Assembly: GCA_009746045.1 (NCBI GenBank)
Contig: RPFO01000178.1
Location: 96,001 to 160,000, forward strand
Direction of reading: 5' to 3'
From: Mesostigma viride
Taxonomy: Eukaryota > Streptophyta > Mesostigmatophyceae > Mesostigmatales > Mesostigmataceae
Length of the DNA stretch: 64,000 bases
Below are positions 1-13,500 of this stretch, in pieces (position 1 is the first letter of the stretch; the number at the start of each line of letters is the position of its first letter). The notes below the pieces were generated by a model. The model searched no databases, was not told the DNA's origin, and was given only the letters and a program-made list of their open reading frames with translations. Both the position numbers and the translations under genes were made by a program.

Positions 1-1568
1 TGTAAATGGCTGATGCAAAGTAAACCCAATTGCAGAAAAGGCCTACAAAGACAAGCACAGTTAACCGCCAGTAAGTCACCACAATACCATCACAGCTGGC
101 AGCTCGGTAGACGTCGCTCGGGACACCGGCGGACCACGCTCTTCCTTAACACACCAGTGCGATCCCTCAAAGGCCCTTCGAATTCTCCCTGAAGTACGAA
201 TGCCACGCAAAACAATGTCGTTATGTTAGACGATGCTTTCCAAAAAATGCTACCGACATTAAGAATACAGGCGCAGACTCGCACTTGCTCGATCCGCCTG
301 AAGAGGAGGCAGGGTCCTCACAAGCCGCGGCTTGCTCGCGGGGGAAGAGCGCTGAGGCGAGAAATCCAAGCATATCGGAGAGGCCGCCGAATTCCCCGAT
401 CCTCTTTTCTTGCTTTGTTTCTTCGGTGTGGAGGGATCTGGCAACTCCGCCGAGGCCCTCCTCCAGCGTGTTGGCGTCGACATCGTGGAGTTGAGAGGGG
501 AATGGGAATCTGTTAGAAGACGCAGAGAGCAGCGACCAAATTAACGAAACAAGCCAGAGCACCGTTGCATTATACGTTCCGTGAAAAATGGATGCTTATG
601 ATCGCACGGTCATGATCGCACAGCAGCTGGCGTCGCCCAACGCAGGCTATAAAACCCAACGCAGGCTGTTTCCGGCCCCACCGTCTAGGTCATCTAGTCG
701 CTCTACACGTAAGCCAGCCATAATTTCAATGCACAGGGCTACACATTTCCATCACCATTCATCTTCATCATCCTGAACGACTCGAACACGCGGACAAGAT
801 AACGGCAGGCTCCAGCTACCATGGTCCGGATTCTCCCGATTTCTGGCCTGCGCTGGTTGTCTCCTTGATAAAACTCCATCGCCAAGGTGCAGGAAACTAA
901 TGTTTTTGTGCTGTAACCCTCCGCCCAGCACCACAAAGTAACTTCTGGCGACCGCAATCCATCCTTTGGCGACCGCAATCCATCCTTTGGCGACTCGGAA
1001 ACCAATTCTTTGGCGAGGCCGCAACTTCACTCCTGGAAGCCCACGGGGCAGTGAAAGATGCCAGTAGTGAGGAATTCGAAAGGTTTGCACAATAAATTAA
1101 TTAATTGCACAATAACACGTGCAGAATGGCCACCTACCTATGCTGGCGACCGCCACATCCCTACCCAAAACAGTAAACAAGCCAGATGCCCGCCAGGTGG
1201 CCGTGAAGCATTCCCGGCCTCTACAGGTCGACTTGGCCCACCCTGAGAGGGGAACACGCTGACATCCGACAACCGCGCGCTTACGGCTGCCACCTGGTTC
1301 GTCGAGCAGCAACCATGGCGGATTTTAGCACACCCGCCTGATCTACGAAGAGGCAAGATGAGCAACACGCGAGCTTGCTTCGGCCCTGGCAAGGTCTCGA
1401 ACGCGTGAATCAAGCCACGGCTTGTGGTATGCTTTGGAGCCGGTTTGAAATCGTTTCAATAGTTGCTTCCTTTTTCTTTGGAGGGGAGTTTGCACGCCTG
1501 GTTAATTGTAAGTAGTCGACGCTGGCATATCCAGCAACACCCGCAGTTGCATAATCACATTCGCCACA
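1..1568. other. Upstream region, no gene recognised
   Basis: I find no convincing exon here. The short open frames on both strands have no recognisable motif. A TATA-like CTATAAAA lies at 647-654 on the + strand, and a perfect 21-bp tandem duplication (unit beginning GGCGACCGCAATCC) occupies 947-988. The last few hundred bases presumably include the promoter and 5' UTR of the potassium-channel gene that starts at 1569. The sequence before that ATG ends CACATTCGCCACA and shows no other obvious signal. Confidence 0.5.
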
Positions 1569-4500
1569 ATGGCGGCGATTGAGGAAGGAAGCTACGTGGA
1601 ATTGCGATCTGAGGCGGCAGCGCCCCGCTCAAGGGACGCAGATCGGAGTAAGCATGCCGATCTGGATATCAAATACGAAAATCCGCAGAATGTCAGGTCC
1701 TGGGCATTGAATTGCATTGAACGGACTTGGGCGGGGCTAGGCTTCCATTGCATCCTGGCCATGATATCTCTGGCTTATACTCTGCTCTTCTTAGCGGACG
1801 CGCATTTGCAAGGAGAGAATTGGCGCCGAGGAACGCGCGCGTCTCCTCGCATTATCGCGTTGATCGAGATTCCCATGACGGCCTCCTTAGGCTTGGCGGA
1901 GGTGTTCGAATCGGTAATTGTGGCGTCCTCTTTCTCGCGTCTGCTACGTCGATTTTGCCAGCCGACTTTCGTAGTGACAGCGGCCATCACCGGAGCCGTC
2001 ATAGGCAGTTGGTGCCTGCACGGCGCGCTATGGGTGACTCCATTCGACCGCATCTACCCGGGCGTCTTCCTGCTGTTATACCTGCGGCTGTGCACCATCG
2101 TCGACTCCTCCCTCCTGTTCGTGAACCGGCCGTGGTCTCGCCACCTGCTGTCAGTGTCCCTGACCACCTGCTTCCTTATTCTGACGGCCGCGGGCATCGT
2201 GTTTGTGACGGTGGACTACCTGTCCTTTGACGAGTCCGTTTTCTTCGTGGTGGTGACCGTCTCGACCGTTGGGTACGGCAATACCGTGCCCGACACCGTG
2301 GAGTCCCGATGTGCTGTCATCTTCCTCATCCTGGCCGCCATCATCGTGCTTCCCCTGAAGATCGGCGCGCTCGTGAACCTGTACGGCCTGGGCCCCTGCC
2401 GCATCAACGACATGCTGGCAGGGACGCCGCAGGTACGTGCAAGGGCATTCCACCTCATATGTGCCCGTTCAGGGGTGTACGCTGCATGCACGTTCATGCA
2501 GGGTGGGAGAGGGAAAGGCCTTGGGGCATATTGTGTGAGCCATGCTTTTGTACTTAAACTCCCCAAGCGGCTGCAGCGGGTTGATGTTGCGGTGGATAGC
2601 CGAGCTGGAGATGGGTCGCAGAGCTGGGGGTGCCCTGGCCTGCGCTCTCATTCGATTTTGATGTGCTGGCTGCCATGCTGTTGCCCTTGCTGCCTGTTTT
2701 TTGTGATGGAGGCTTCTTCAGGCACTTGTCACGTTTATGGTCCTACTCGCCCCTCCGACATCGCGTGTGGGCCTATCCCTGCCTCTGTGCCTGCCCCTCT
2801 GTGTGCACGTGCCCCTACCCCTGCGTGTGCCCATCAGGTGCTGGTCTGCGGTGACCTCAGCGCGGCCATCATCACGCAGTTTGTGGCCGAGTTTTTCCAC
2901 CCAGGTACGGTGCGGGGCACAAGGGTAGCTTGCCAGGGGAGGGGCAGCTGCGGCGCAAGGGGGGCCCTGAGAGCTGCCAGCGCTTGGCCGGGCACAAACA
3001 CAGTGCAGGAGTAGCCGCAAGAATACCCACAGGGGGTCCGTAGGAGGCATAGCAACTGGCAGATTCGCTTGCTTCCGCCCGACCTCCATGCGACGTGCAG
3101 CGTTTACTTGGATGCATGCAGGTAGGGGGGATCCCTGCCCGCGCCCCTACCCCTGCGCATGCCCGGTTCTGCCCACCCCCATCGCATCCCATGGCCTGAT
3201 GTTGTTGGCTCGAGCCCGGTGGTGCGCCTGCCGCATACCTGGCTGGGTGCCCGGCTGCCTGGTAGCCTGCCCCGCAACGCTTGCCGGTGGACCCGCGGCC
3301 GTCATTGCTGCGCCCCCTGGTTGGGTGCCGCACGGCCCATCATGCCTTCTTGCTAGCGGACCCACCCACCCTGCGATGTCCCCCCACTCCAGGCGGTGAC
3401 CCACAGCCTGCTGCCAGCCATTGCCTCTGCCCCCCTTGCGTGCTTTGGTGGTGCAATAAATGCTGTTGTTTCCTTGGCCCCGCGACCGCAGACCATGACA
3501 TTGCGTACACGGACCTGCAGCTGTGTGTTCTGTCGCGGGATCCGCCCTCGGACGACGTGCGGGCGCTGCTGCGGGATCCATTCTACTTGCGGCGCGTATC
3601 CTACGTGCAGGCCGCGCACCTGCGGTGGGTGAGGCAGTGGGCTCGGTGCACCCAGGGGCTGGCGGGTGCCGCGTGATGTGGCCATGAGAACAGCGCAGCA
3701 TTTGGGTGGGGAGGGGGGGGGGGGAGAGTGCCTGCGGGTGGGATGCCAGGGAGGCAGCCCGGCATGTGAGGTCGCTTCAACATGGGATGAGGCGCCTTGA
3801 CACGCCTCACTTTGAGGAATGTTAGTGCGCTGAACATCTCTGTCTGTCAGCAGGCACCCTGGGCGTTGTTGTGTAGGGACAAGGGTCATCCCTGGCTGTG
3901 TAAGGGCGTCAGCGGGTGACACGAAGATGCCGGCATGCCAGCATGGCGGAGCACAGCAGAGGAAGCCTACCTTTGCAAATTGCCATGCGACTCCGCAATG
4001 GGTGCTAGCACGCGTCGTGGTTGGCTGAGAGCGCATCCTGGGTGTGACTCTGGGTGTGGCTTAGGGTATGGATCTGGGCGGGTTGTCACAGGGCGCGTTG
4101 ACACAGGGCGGGTTGTCACAGGGCGGGTCGTCACAGGGGCGGGTCGTCACAGGGCGCGTTGACACAGGGCGGGTTGTCACAGTGCGGGTCGTCACAGGTC
4201 ATGTCGTCACAGGGCGGGTTGTTGCAGGGCGGGTCGTCACCATAGGTAGCGCATGAACGACAACTTCCAGCAAGATGCGTTTCTGCTAGAGCCTTCAAAA
4301 TGCGGACAGTAAGGGAGTATGCCTTATGCTGCCGTGTATGTGGTGAGCGCAGGCTTGTTTCAGTGTGGCCATTTGACAGCCTTTGTTTCTTGATGGTGTG
4401 TATTGCGTTCAGAGCATGCGAAATGGGTGGTACCAGCCACCAGCAAGTCATGCCTCTCCTGCGCTGCGCTTGCCTTCGTTGGATGCTTGCTTCTGCGCGG

Positions 4501-7500
4501 GGATGCTCCGGCGATACAGTGCGGGTGTCGCTGGGCTGATGTCAGCGTTGGGTGCTCCCTGCTTCTGCTGGCATGGGTTTCTGTCACCAGGAACCCTACG
4601 CAGTAACGTAAGAAAGCATAAGCGAACCCCTTTGCGACTCTGGCACCCTGCTTTCCTGTGAGCACGCTTGGCCAACCCCCACATCTCGCGGCCACAATTC
4701 CATTACCAACATATATGTCCGCACCAACATCATCTACCAGATACCTCTGAGCTGGCATTGCACATATCCCAGCTCACATGTAACCACAACGTGCCCCTGC
4801 CCCTGCGCCGCCTGTGCTGAACACCCTGGCAGGGACGCGCTGCGCCTGGGCCTCGTCCAGCGCGACACCAACGTGCGCTCCTGCTTCATCCTGTCGTCGC
4901 GGGGAGGGGCCGAGGGGGGGGGGGCGATGATGCTGCCGGAGCGCTGGAGGCGGATGCAAGGTAGGGTAGCATGCGAACAGGGTAAGCAAGGGCAAGGCTG
5001 CAAGGGAAGGGGGTGGGCTTGTTTGTGTGTTGTGCAGCAGGTTGTGGATGTGGTTGGGTTGTTGTGTGTTGTGCAGCAGGTTGTGGATGTGGTTGGGTTG
5101 TTGTGTGAAGTGCAGCAGATTGTGGATGTGATTGGGTTGTTGTGTGTTGTGCAGCAGGTTGTGGATGTGGTTGGGTTGTTGTGTGTTGTGCAGCAGATTG
5201 TGGATGTGATTGGGTTGTTGTGTGTTGTGCAGCAGTTTGTGGATGTGGTTGGGTTGTTGTGTGTTGTGCAGCAGATTGTGGATGTGGTTGGGTTGTTGTG
5301 TGTTGTGCAGCAGGTTGTGGATGTGGTTGGGTTGTTGTGTGTTGTGCAGCAGTTTGTGGATGCGGTTGGGTTGTTGTGTGTTGTGCAGCAGATTGTGGAT
5401 GTGATTGGGTTGTTGTGTGTTGTGCAGCAGGTTGTGGATGCGGTTGGGTTGTTGTGTATTGTGCAGCAGTTTGTGGATGTGGTTGGGTTGTTGTGTGTTG
5501 TTGTGGATGCGGTTGGGTTGTTGTGTGTTGTGCAGCAGTTTGTGGATGTGGTTGGGTTGTTGTGTGTTGTGCAGCAGATTGTGGATGTGATTGGGTTGTT
5601 GTGTGTTGTGCAGCAGGTTGTGGATGCGGTTGGGTTGTTGTGTATTGTGCAGCAGGTTGTGCATGTGGTTGGGTTGTTGTGTGTTGTTGTGGATGCGGTT
5701 GGGTTGTTGTGTGTTGTGCAGCAGTTTGTGGATGTGGTTGGGTTGTTGTGTGTTGTGCAGCAGTTTGTGGATGTGGTTGGGTTGTTGTGTGTTGTGCAGC
5801 AGGTTGTGGATGCGGTTGGGTTGTTGTGTGTTGTGCAGCAGTTTGTGGATGTGGTTGGGTTGTTGTGTGTTGTGCAGCAGTTTGTGGATGTGGTTGGGTT
5901 GTTGTGTGTTGTGCAGCAGTTTGTGGATGTGGTTGGGTTGTTGTGTGTTGTGCAGCAGATTGTGGATGTGGTTGGGTTGTTGTGTGTTGTGCAGCAGGTT
6001 GTGGATGTGGTTGGGTTGTTGTGTGTTGTGCAGCAGGTTGTGCATGTGATTGGGTTGCAACACAAGAGCTGGGCGGTAGGGATGCATGAGAAGGCGTGGG
6101 GCGCCGTAAAACCCTGAACCATAAACCCTAAACCCTAAACCCTAAACCCTGGTGTGGAGCACATTGCTCCTACCCATCCCCTCGCATATGTCTGCGCTTG
6201 CAGCCTTACGCAGTTCAGATAGTTGGCTGGTCACGCTAGTCACTCGACTCACTTCACACGACGCATTACACACGACTTGATACATGCGATGCATCACACA
6301 TGCTCGCCCTCAGATCGCTCCTGCTGGCCGCCGCCACCAGCTTTGTGGACCCTGGCATCCGTGTCATCCTCGAGGTCAACTCGGACCTGAATGAGCGGTA
6401 CGCGCGGCTGGCGGGCGCACACCTCGTCATCCCCAAGGTGAGGCCAGGGACCGTTGCGGCTGCCTTAAAACAGTGGGCGGTCTCCTCCTTGCTTATTTTC
6501 CACCAACCTTGTCTGCTACTATTCGCGTACTCTTGCAGCTTGTTACCCCTTCACCCGCCTCTGCCCCCCTTTGGCCCCAAATGACCTCTGCATTCAGGGT
6601 TGGCTGGGTTGGCTAGAAATGGCTTGTCAAGGCCTGGCATTGGCTACTGTAGGGCTTGCCAGGCAGCACCCTGGTTGCCTACCACGGCGCGTGCCCCTCG
6701 GCTGGTGCCTCCAAGAAGCAGTGGCACATGCTTTCGGGTCCAAGGCGGTCGTCTGCCGGTGGCCATGGCTCGTGCGTGGTGCGGATCGCTCCCGTCCTCT
6801 CTTGAGATGCCACATTCCTGATCTCAAGTATGGTGTGCAGCGATGCCATGCATGCCTATGTTGTCATGCGTTGTCCCGGACCGCATCGCGCGCCGCATGC
6901 TCGCTCCATCCCCACCGCTATGAAACTGCCAATGGCCCGCCCCCGGGACCTTCTCTTGCCATGTAACGATGACCTGACGTCACTGCCCACGTTGACGTCA
7001 TGCACCACTTGCTGCCTATCCATGTTCACCGTGCCTTGCTTGCACATGGGCACCGTGCCTTGCCTGCCCATGGACCTTGCTCGCTATTGTGGCTGCGGTG
7101 GTGCTTGCTCGCAGGACCGCATGGAGGGCATGCTGCTGGCGCTCTCCTGCGTGTGCCCGGGGCTCTCCACGCTCATCTGCAACCTGGTGCGTGACAGGTG
7201 GCAGGTCTAGCTCATCTGCACCCTGGTGTGTTTGGGGAGCCTAATCATCTTGTGTACAACCTGGTGCATGTGGATGCTTTGGCCTTGCGCGTGCTTGCTA
7301 CTGCTGCCTGCTCCCACACCCGCCGCCTGCCTTGGTGCGGATTGCATGGTGGCACACTGCCCGCCACGCCCGTCGCTGCCCCTCTGTTGCCCTCCACGCC
7401 CCCCTGCCTGCACACGCCCCCCCATGCCTCCGCTTCCATATTCGGTCTGTAATGAGGATGGTACGCCCCATGTCCTGGCAAGAGACCAATCTGTTCACGC

Positions 7501-10500
7501 CCGTCGCTGCCCCCCTGTTGCCCTCCACGCCCCCCTGCCTGCACATCCCCCCCTTCCTATCCGCCCCCGCCCACCCCCATCCCTGCTGGCAGACGTTCTC
7601 GTATCGGGGCAAAGATGCCAGCGCGCGCACGTGCCCCCGCGGGTGGACCTGCTGCCTGTTCCCCTGGAGGGCGTGCGGCCTCTGCCGGCCCAGCAGTGGC
7701 GGGGGTGGCGGGGGTGGGCATGGGGGTCGTGAGCCCTCCTCCCCCAGCGCCGCCACGCGCAAGCTGGACACAATTGACGTGGTGCGTGGGTTGTTCGACA
7801 TGGGATGGCGCTCGTGGGGTTTCCTGTGTAAAGTGGCGTCGTGGGCCATGGGGCAGGTGGACGCATCGCATGCGGTCCATTACCCTGCACAGCGTATATG
7901 GCATGTCGGCGGCCCGGCATTTGGTGCTGCAGATAGGGGGGGGCAAATAGGGGGCTGCGTATAGGGGGCTGCGTGTAGGGTGCTGCAGATAGGGTGCTGC
8001 AGATAGGGTGCTGCAGATAGGGTGCTGCAGATGGGGTGCTGCAGATAGGGGGCTGCAGATAGGGGGCTGCAGATAGGGGGCTGCAGATAGGGGGCTGCAG
8101 ATAGGGGGCTGCAGATAGGGGGCTGCAGATAGGGGGCTGCAGATAGGGGCCTGCAGATAGGGGCCTGCAGATAGGGGGCTGCATGTAGGGTGTTGCGTGT
8201 AGGGGCCTGCAGATAGGGGGCTGCGTGCATACGATGCTGTCCCACTTGTCGGGGCAGCGAGCAAAAGTTGGGCTTGGAAAGGGCCTCCTGCTGGCGCCGT
8301 GCACTTGAACTGGCACACAGCCACAGCGCCGCACTCTGGGCCCACTCCCTGTCCCTGTCCCTGTCCCTGGTGCTTGCGTGCGCGCTGTGTGTGTGCGTGC
8401 ACGCGCGGGCGGGCGGTTGGGAGGTGGGGGGGGTGGAATGGGTGCGGCGCGGGGGGTAGGGGAGGGGATATTCGACGCGTGGATTCCGTGATGCAGCGTA
8501 CATGCGCGATGCCTGGTGATGGCACTGCCTGGCATGCATGCGGCATAGGGTGCCTTCATGTTGCCTGATGCGTGTGTGCGCTGCGAGAGGCATGCTATTT
8601 GTGCCGCACACCTAAGCTATGGTATGCGCGCGATGCCGGCGTTCCCCATGCACTCGGTGTGCCGCTACCGCTACTGTATGCGCCGGATGCCTGCATGAAC
8701 AGTGGGAGGACGAGTACTGCAGCGGCATGGCGCACGAGCTCTACGAGGTGCCGTTTGGCGCCCACCTGGCAGGGCGCACGTTTGCGGAGGTGGCCACCCT
8801 GATGTACGCGGCCACCGGGGCGTGCCTCATTGCCGTGTTCGTGCCCAAGGGAGGGGCGTCCTCCCATGCGGGTGGTGGTGGTGATGCAGCGGGCGCCCGT
8901 GGCCACAGGCGGGAAGGGAGCGACCGGTGAGGGGGCCCCGCCTTGTGCTGCGCTTGTATGCATGAGGGGGCCCCGCCTTGTGCTGCGCTTGTATGCATGG
9001 GCGCGCACGTACAAGCCGTTGTAGTCGTACACACATGCGCGCATACAGTGCGGCATGGCTTTCCTGCGTTGGGGGCACAGAACTTCACACGCATTGTATA
9101 CTTGGTACACTTGCGCACAATTATGCGCGTTCTAGTCATGATATGCCTGTACCTGCGAGTCACTCTGTGGGAGCGTCTCGTGGCCAGCATGCGCGGCGCC
9201 GGTTGGCTTGCCGCGGTCGAGAGTGTGCGGCAGTCGTGAAGGTTTCCCACCCGTGCTTGGCCGTAGCTGGTTGCAGTGAGGGTGTGCGTGGGAGGCGAGC
9301 GGCGGCCTTTTGTCACGAGAGCAGCTCAAGACACGAAGCAGCACTGCCTATACACCCCTGCTAAACGTTAGGCTCAGCCTACCTGTTGCTGCTTTTATCC
9401 CTGTTTGACATCGCCCGTGCTGTATGGTGGCGGCTTTCTGGTCTTGTATTACTCGTAAAGCTGCCAGCAGTGGGTGAAACAAAAGCAAGCAAGAAATAAG
9501 CAAGGAAGAAATCAGCAAGGAAGAAATCAGCAAGGAAGAAATCAGCAAGGAAAAAATATGCAAGGAAGGGCGGGCCCGTGCCTGCCCATGAATGTCTCCC
9601 ATGGCTGTCCACGCGCCACGTGGCATCCCTGTGCCTAACCCAAGCCCTTAGCCCTGCGCATACCTGGGTGTGACCCACGCCCGCCGCGCGCCACCTGTCA
9701 TTCAGGTACCCCTGGATGCGCCCCGGCGCCTCCCACGCGCACGATGACGGCCGCATCCTGGTCAACCCAGGCACCAGCTACACCATCGGAGGGGACGAGC
9801 TGGGCTTTGTCATCGCGGGCAACCGAGAGAGCGCCACCTGGCTATCTGGGCACGAACGCCTGCGGGGGGGCAAGTCGGCGGGTCGGCCGGGCCCCCGGTC
9901 GCTGCTGGACGAGGACAGCCCGGGTGGGGGCTACGGCGCGCAGCAGGGTGAGTCGCTGTCCACGATTTGCGGTTAGCTAGCGCCGCTGTAATAGGATCCT
10001 GTCCTTTTATGTGTGGTGTGGCATGCGGCACTATGGTGTGCGGTGTGGGAACAGGACAAGAGTATGCGCGGAAGGCACGGTCCCTTCCGTCCCATATTGG
10101 ATCGCCGCCCTCTGATCTCCCCTGGCTGACTGCTACCAACCCCCTGCTGTCGTGCATGCACAGGCGACAAGTCTGGCAGCAGCAGCACCAACAGCAGCCG
10201 CCACGCGGATGCCAGCCGTGCGGGGTGCTCCCCCCTCTCCTTTGGCGCGCTGCTGCAGGAGGGCAGTCTGGTGGTGGAGCGGGCGACCAGCTTTGAGGGC
10301 AGCGGCCACTTCTTGGTGTGCGGCGCGGGTGAGGTGTCCAGCGCCAGCACGCTGCTGGCCGCGTACGCCAGCACACTCAAGGGGGCCACGCTGGTGGTGC
10401 TGGGCGACAGCTGTACGATGGACGAGGGCGAGGGGGCCAGCACCACCGCCAATGCCAAGGCAGCCACGCCGACGCTGCGAGGGGGTATCCCCCCCCACCA

Positions 10501-13500
10501 CCCCGTGACACCACACCGACCAGATGGCGGGTCCACGATGGGCGCGGGGGGGCACGTGACGCCTCCGCAGGGCTCGCTGCTGGTCCCCTCCTCCCCCCAC
10601 GCGCACACGCCGCACCATCTCCACGCGCCGCATGCCGGCAGCTCGCTGGGGGGGGCCGAGACTGACGGCCACGGCCACCCCCGCAGGACTGATGCGGCGG
10701 GCAGGCAGGGAGCCCCTGGTGGCGGCGGCGGTGGCCCCACGCGCCTCATATTCATCGCTGGGAGTGCGCTGCAGCCGGAAGCATTAGTGCGAGCGGGCGT
10801 AACGCGCGCCAGGGCAGTGGTGGTGCTGGCGGGGGCGGGGGCGCCAGGTGGCGGGTCGTCATTGGACGCGTTCCCCGTGCTTGGCACGATGATCGTGGAG
10901 GACTTGGTCGCGCGCGCGGTGGCGCGGGCCAGCGACATTGACGGCGGGCCGCACCCCCCCGTGGTCATCACGCAGGTGTCCGACCTGGAGAATGGGTGGC
11001 TCATCCGTGACCAGCCGGCGCTGCAGGTGGGTCACTATAGGGAGCGCTCCTTGTATAAACCAACGCTGCAGGAGCGCGCAAGGGGCCGCGCGTATGGTGA
11101 TTTTTTGGGTTTAGACATGACCTGCGCGTGGCTGTCAAGTGAGAGCTCGCTGCGTGCGTGCGCGGGAAAGAGGCCGCGGCAGCTCTGTCCCCCTTGTCCA
11201 TGCATGCACGTATGGCATGGTGGTGGCACGTCAGGTCAGGGATATGGGACGGGCGCGGTTGCCAATCAGCCGACCAGGAGGGTGGCGGCATAATGATTCC
11301 CCGCCATCATGTATTGTGCCCCCCCGCACAATACCTGGCGAAGTCTGCGGTGTCGCGCGCCAGTTGCCGATGCTGCGGTCACTATACCAGGTGTCAGACT
11401 GTGCACCGCCCTCTGGGGGCAGGCAGGCATGCCTTCAGCCCGCCGGGTCTGTGAGGGGCGTGATGCCGGAAGCAGCTTACGTGGCAGGGGAGTACGTTTG
11501 ATCCGTAGGGCAGTTGCTGCCGGTGTGTTGCGACGTGGCAGCAAGGCAACCTAAAGTGGGGGCAAGCCTGTCGGCTGTCGCCGTCCAGGCGCGTGCTCTG
11601 GACAGGGGAACCACGCTTGCTTGGTATCGAATGCTGCCACCACTTGCTCGGTATCGAATACTGCCACTTGCTTGGTATCGAATGCTGCCACCACTTGCTT
11701 GGTATCGAATGCTGCCACCACTTGCTTGGTATCGAATACTGCCACCACTTGCTTGGTATCGAGTACTGCCACCACTTGCTTGGTATCGAATGCTGCCACC
11801 ACTTGCTTGGTATCGAATGCTGCCACCACTTGCTTGGTATCGAATACTGCCACCACTTGCTTGGTATCGAATGCTGCCACCACTTGCTTGGTATCGAATA
11901 CTGCCACCACTTGCTCGGTATCGAATGCTGCCACCACTTGCTTGGTATCGAATGCTGCCACCACTTGCTTGGTATCGAATGCTGCCACCACTTGCTTGGT
12001 ATCGAATGCTGCCACCACTTGCTTGGTATCGAATGCTGCCACCACTTGCTTGGTATCGAATACTGCCACCACTTGCTTGGTATCGAATGCTGCCACCACT
12101 TGCTTGGTATCGAATGCTGCCACCACTTGCTTGGTATCGAATGCTGCCACCACTTGCTTGGTATCGAATACTGCCACCACTTGCTCGGTATCGAATGCTG
12201 CCACCACTTGCTTGGTATCGAATGCTGCCACCACTTGCTTGGTATCGAATGCTGCCACCACTTGCTTGGTATCGAATGCTGCCACCACTTGCTTGGTATC
12301 GAATACTGCCACCACTTGCTCGGTATCGAATGCTGCCACCACTTGCTTGGTATCGAATGCTGCCACCACTTGCTTGGTATCGAATGCTGCCACCACTTGC
12401 TTGGTATCGAATGCTGCCACCACTTGCTGAGTATCGCATGCTGCCACCACTTGCTCGGTATCGAATACTGCCACCACTTGCTTGGTATCAAATACCAAAG
12501 CCGATTACATCTCATAGTACCAGACTGTGGCTGATGACATCTCCTAGTACCATACCGTAGCCGATTACATCTCCTAGAACCATACCGTAGCCGATTACTG
12601 CAGATTGGTATCTGGGTCTGCCCCCCGGTTGGTAAGTAAATGCACGTCATTGCTGGCCGTGTCAGGGGTATGCCTTGCCCTCATGCAAGTCATGCCCTCA
12701 ACGTGTCAGCAAGGATTGGGCACACCCACATCGCATGTATATTCCAGTCATCTTGCATCATGATGACATGGCGGCATGTCGTGCCCCCCCCCCCCCCCAT
12801 GTTGTGGCGCATCTCGTGGCGCCTTGTGTTTTCCCCCCCTCACACTCTGACAGGGTGGCTTTCCCCCCGCGCCCCCTGCCCTGGAGCGCTCCGCGTCGCA
12901 GGCCCCCTCGCATGGCTCCCACGCGCCCGGTGCCGGCGGTGGGCACGGGGCGGCGCATCCCCGGCGGGGCGGCTGGGTGGGCCCGGTGGACGCGTCCCTG
13001 TCGCGCCACCCTGCGCAGGTGCTTCCCCGCTTTTGCAGCGGGCACCTGTTCAGCCGCTCGCAGCTGGACGCGCTCGCGGTGTGCGCCTACCACAATCCGC
13101 ACGTCGTGCGCCTCGTGCTGGTGCGTGCGCCATATTTGTCTACATACGCCCACGCACTATTCATGCCCACGCGCGCGCTCTGTCTATACACACGCGCGCG
13201 CGCACTATTCATACGCACTCCCGCGCTCTGTTCATGTGCACCCACCCACTTTTTATAGACACACGCGCGCTCTGTTCATAGACACTCTGATCTGTTTCAT
13301 CGCCCCCCCCTGCATGGCGCCACGCATGCTGGTGCTTGCGCCAGCAGGCAGCCATGCCACGCGCACACTCCATTAATAGTCGTACCTATCGTGCGGCTCG
13401 TGGACGCGCTGCTTGCTTGGCCTTGTCTGGCATGGAATCTGCCGTGCAACCAATCTAGCCAGTCGTAGGCGAAGCAAGGAATCGAGTCCTGGGGAACACA

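Noticed and set aside
4734-6122. Open frames of 300-462 codons on both strands over the 39-bp array
   Set aside because: They are stop-free translations of a minisatellite lying between two phase-compatible exons of the channel gene.
6111-6150. Chromosome end (telomere)
   Set aside because: Only three to four units, and channel exons continue in order on both sides.
7495-8611. Long Pro/Ala/Tyr frames over the 14-bp array
   Set aside because: Repeat translation in channel intron 7; only 7593-7781 on + is exon.
11394-12650. Frames of up to 418 codons (repeats of YRMLPPLAW or SIPSKWWQH type)
   Set aside because: 27-bp intronic minisatellite; the repeat length is a multiple of three, which keeps frames open.
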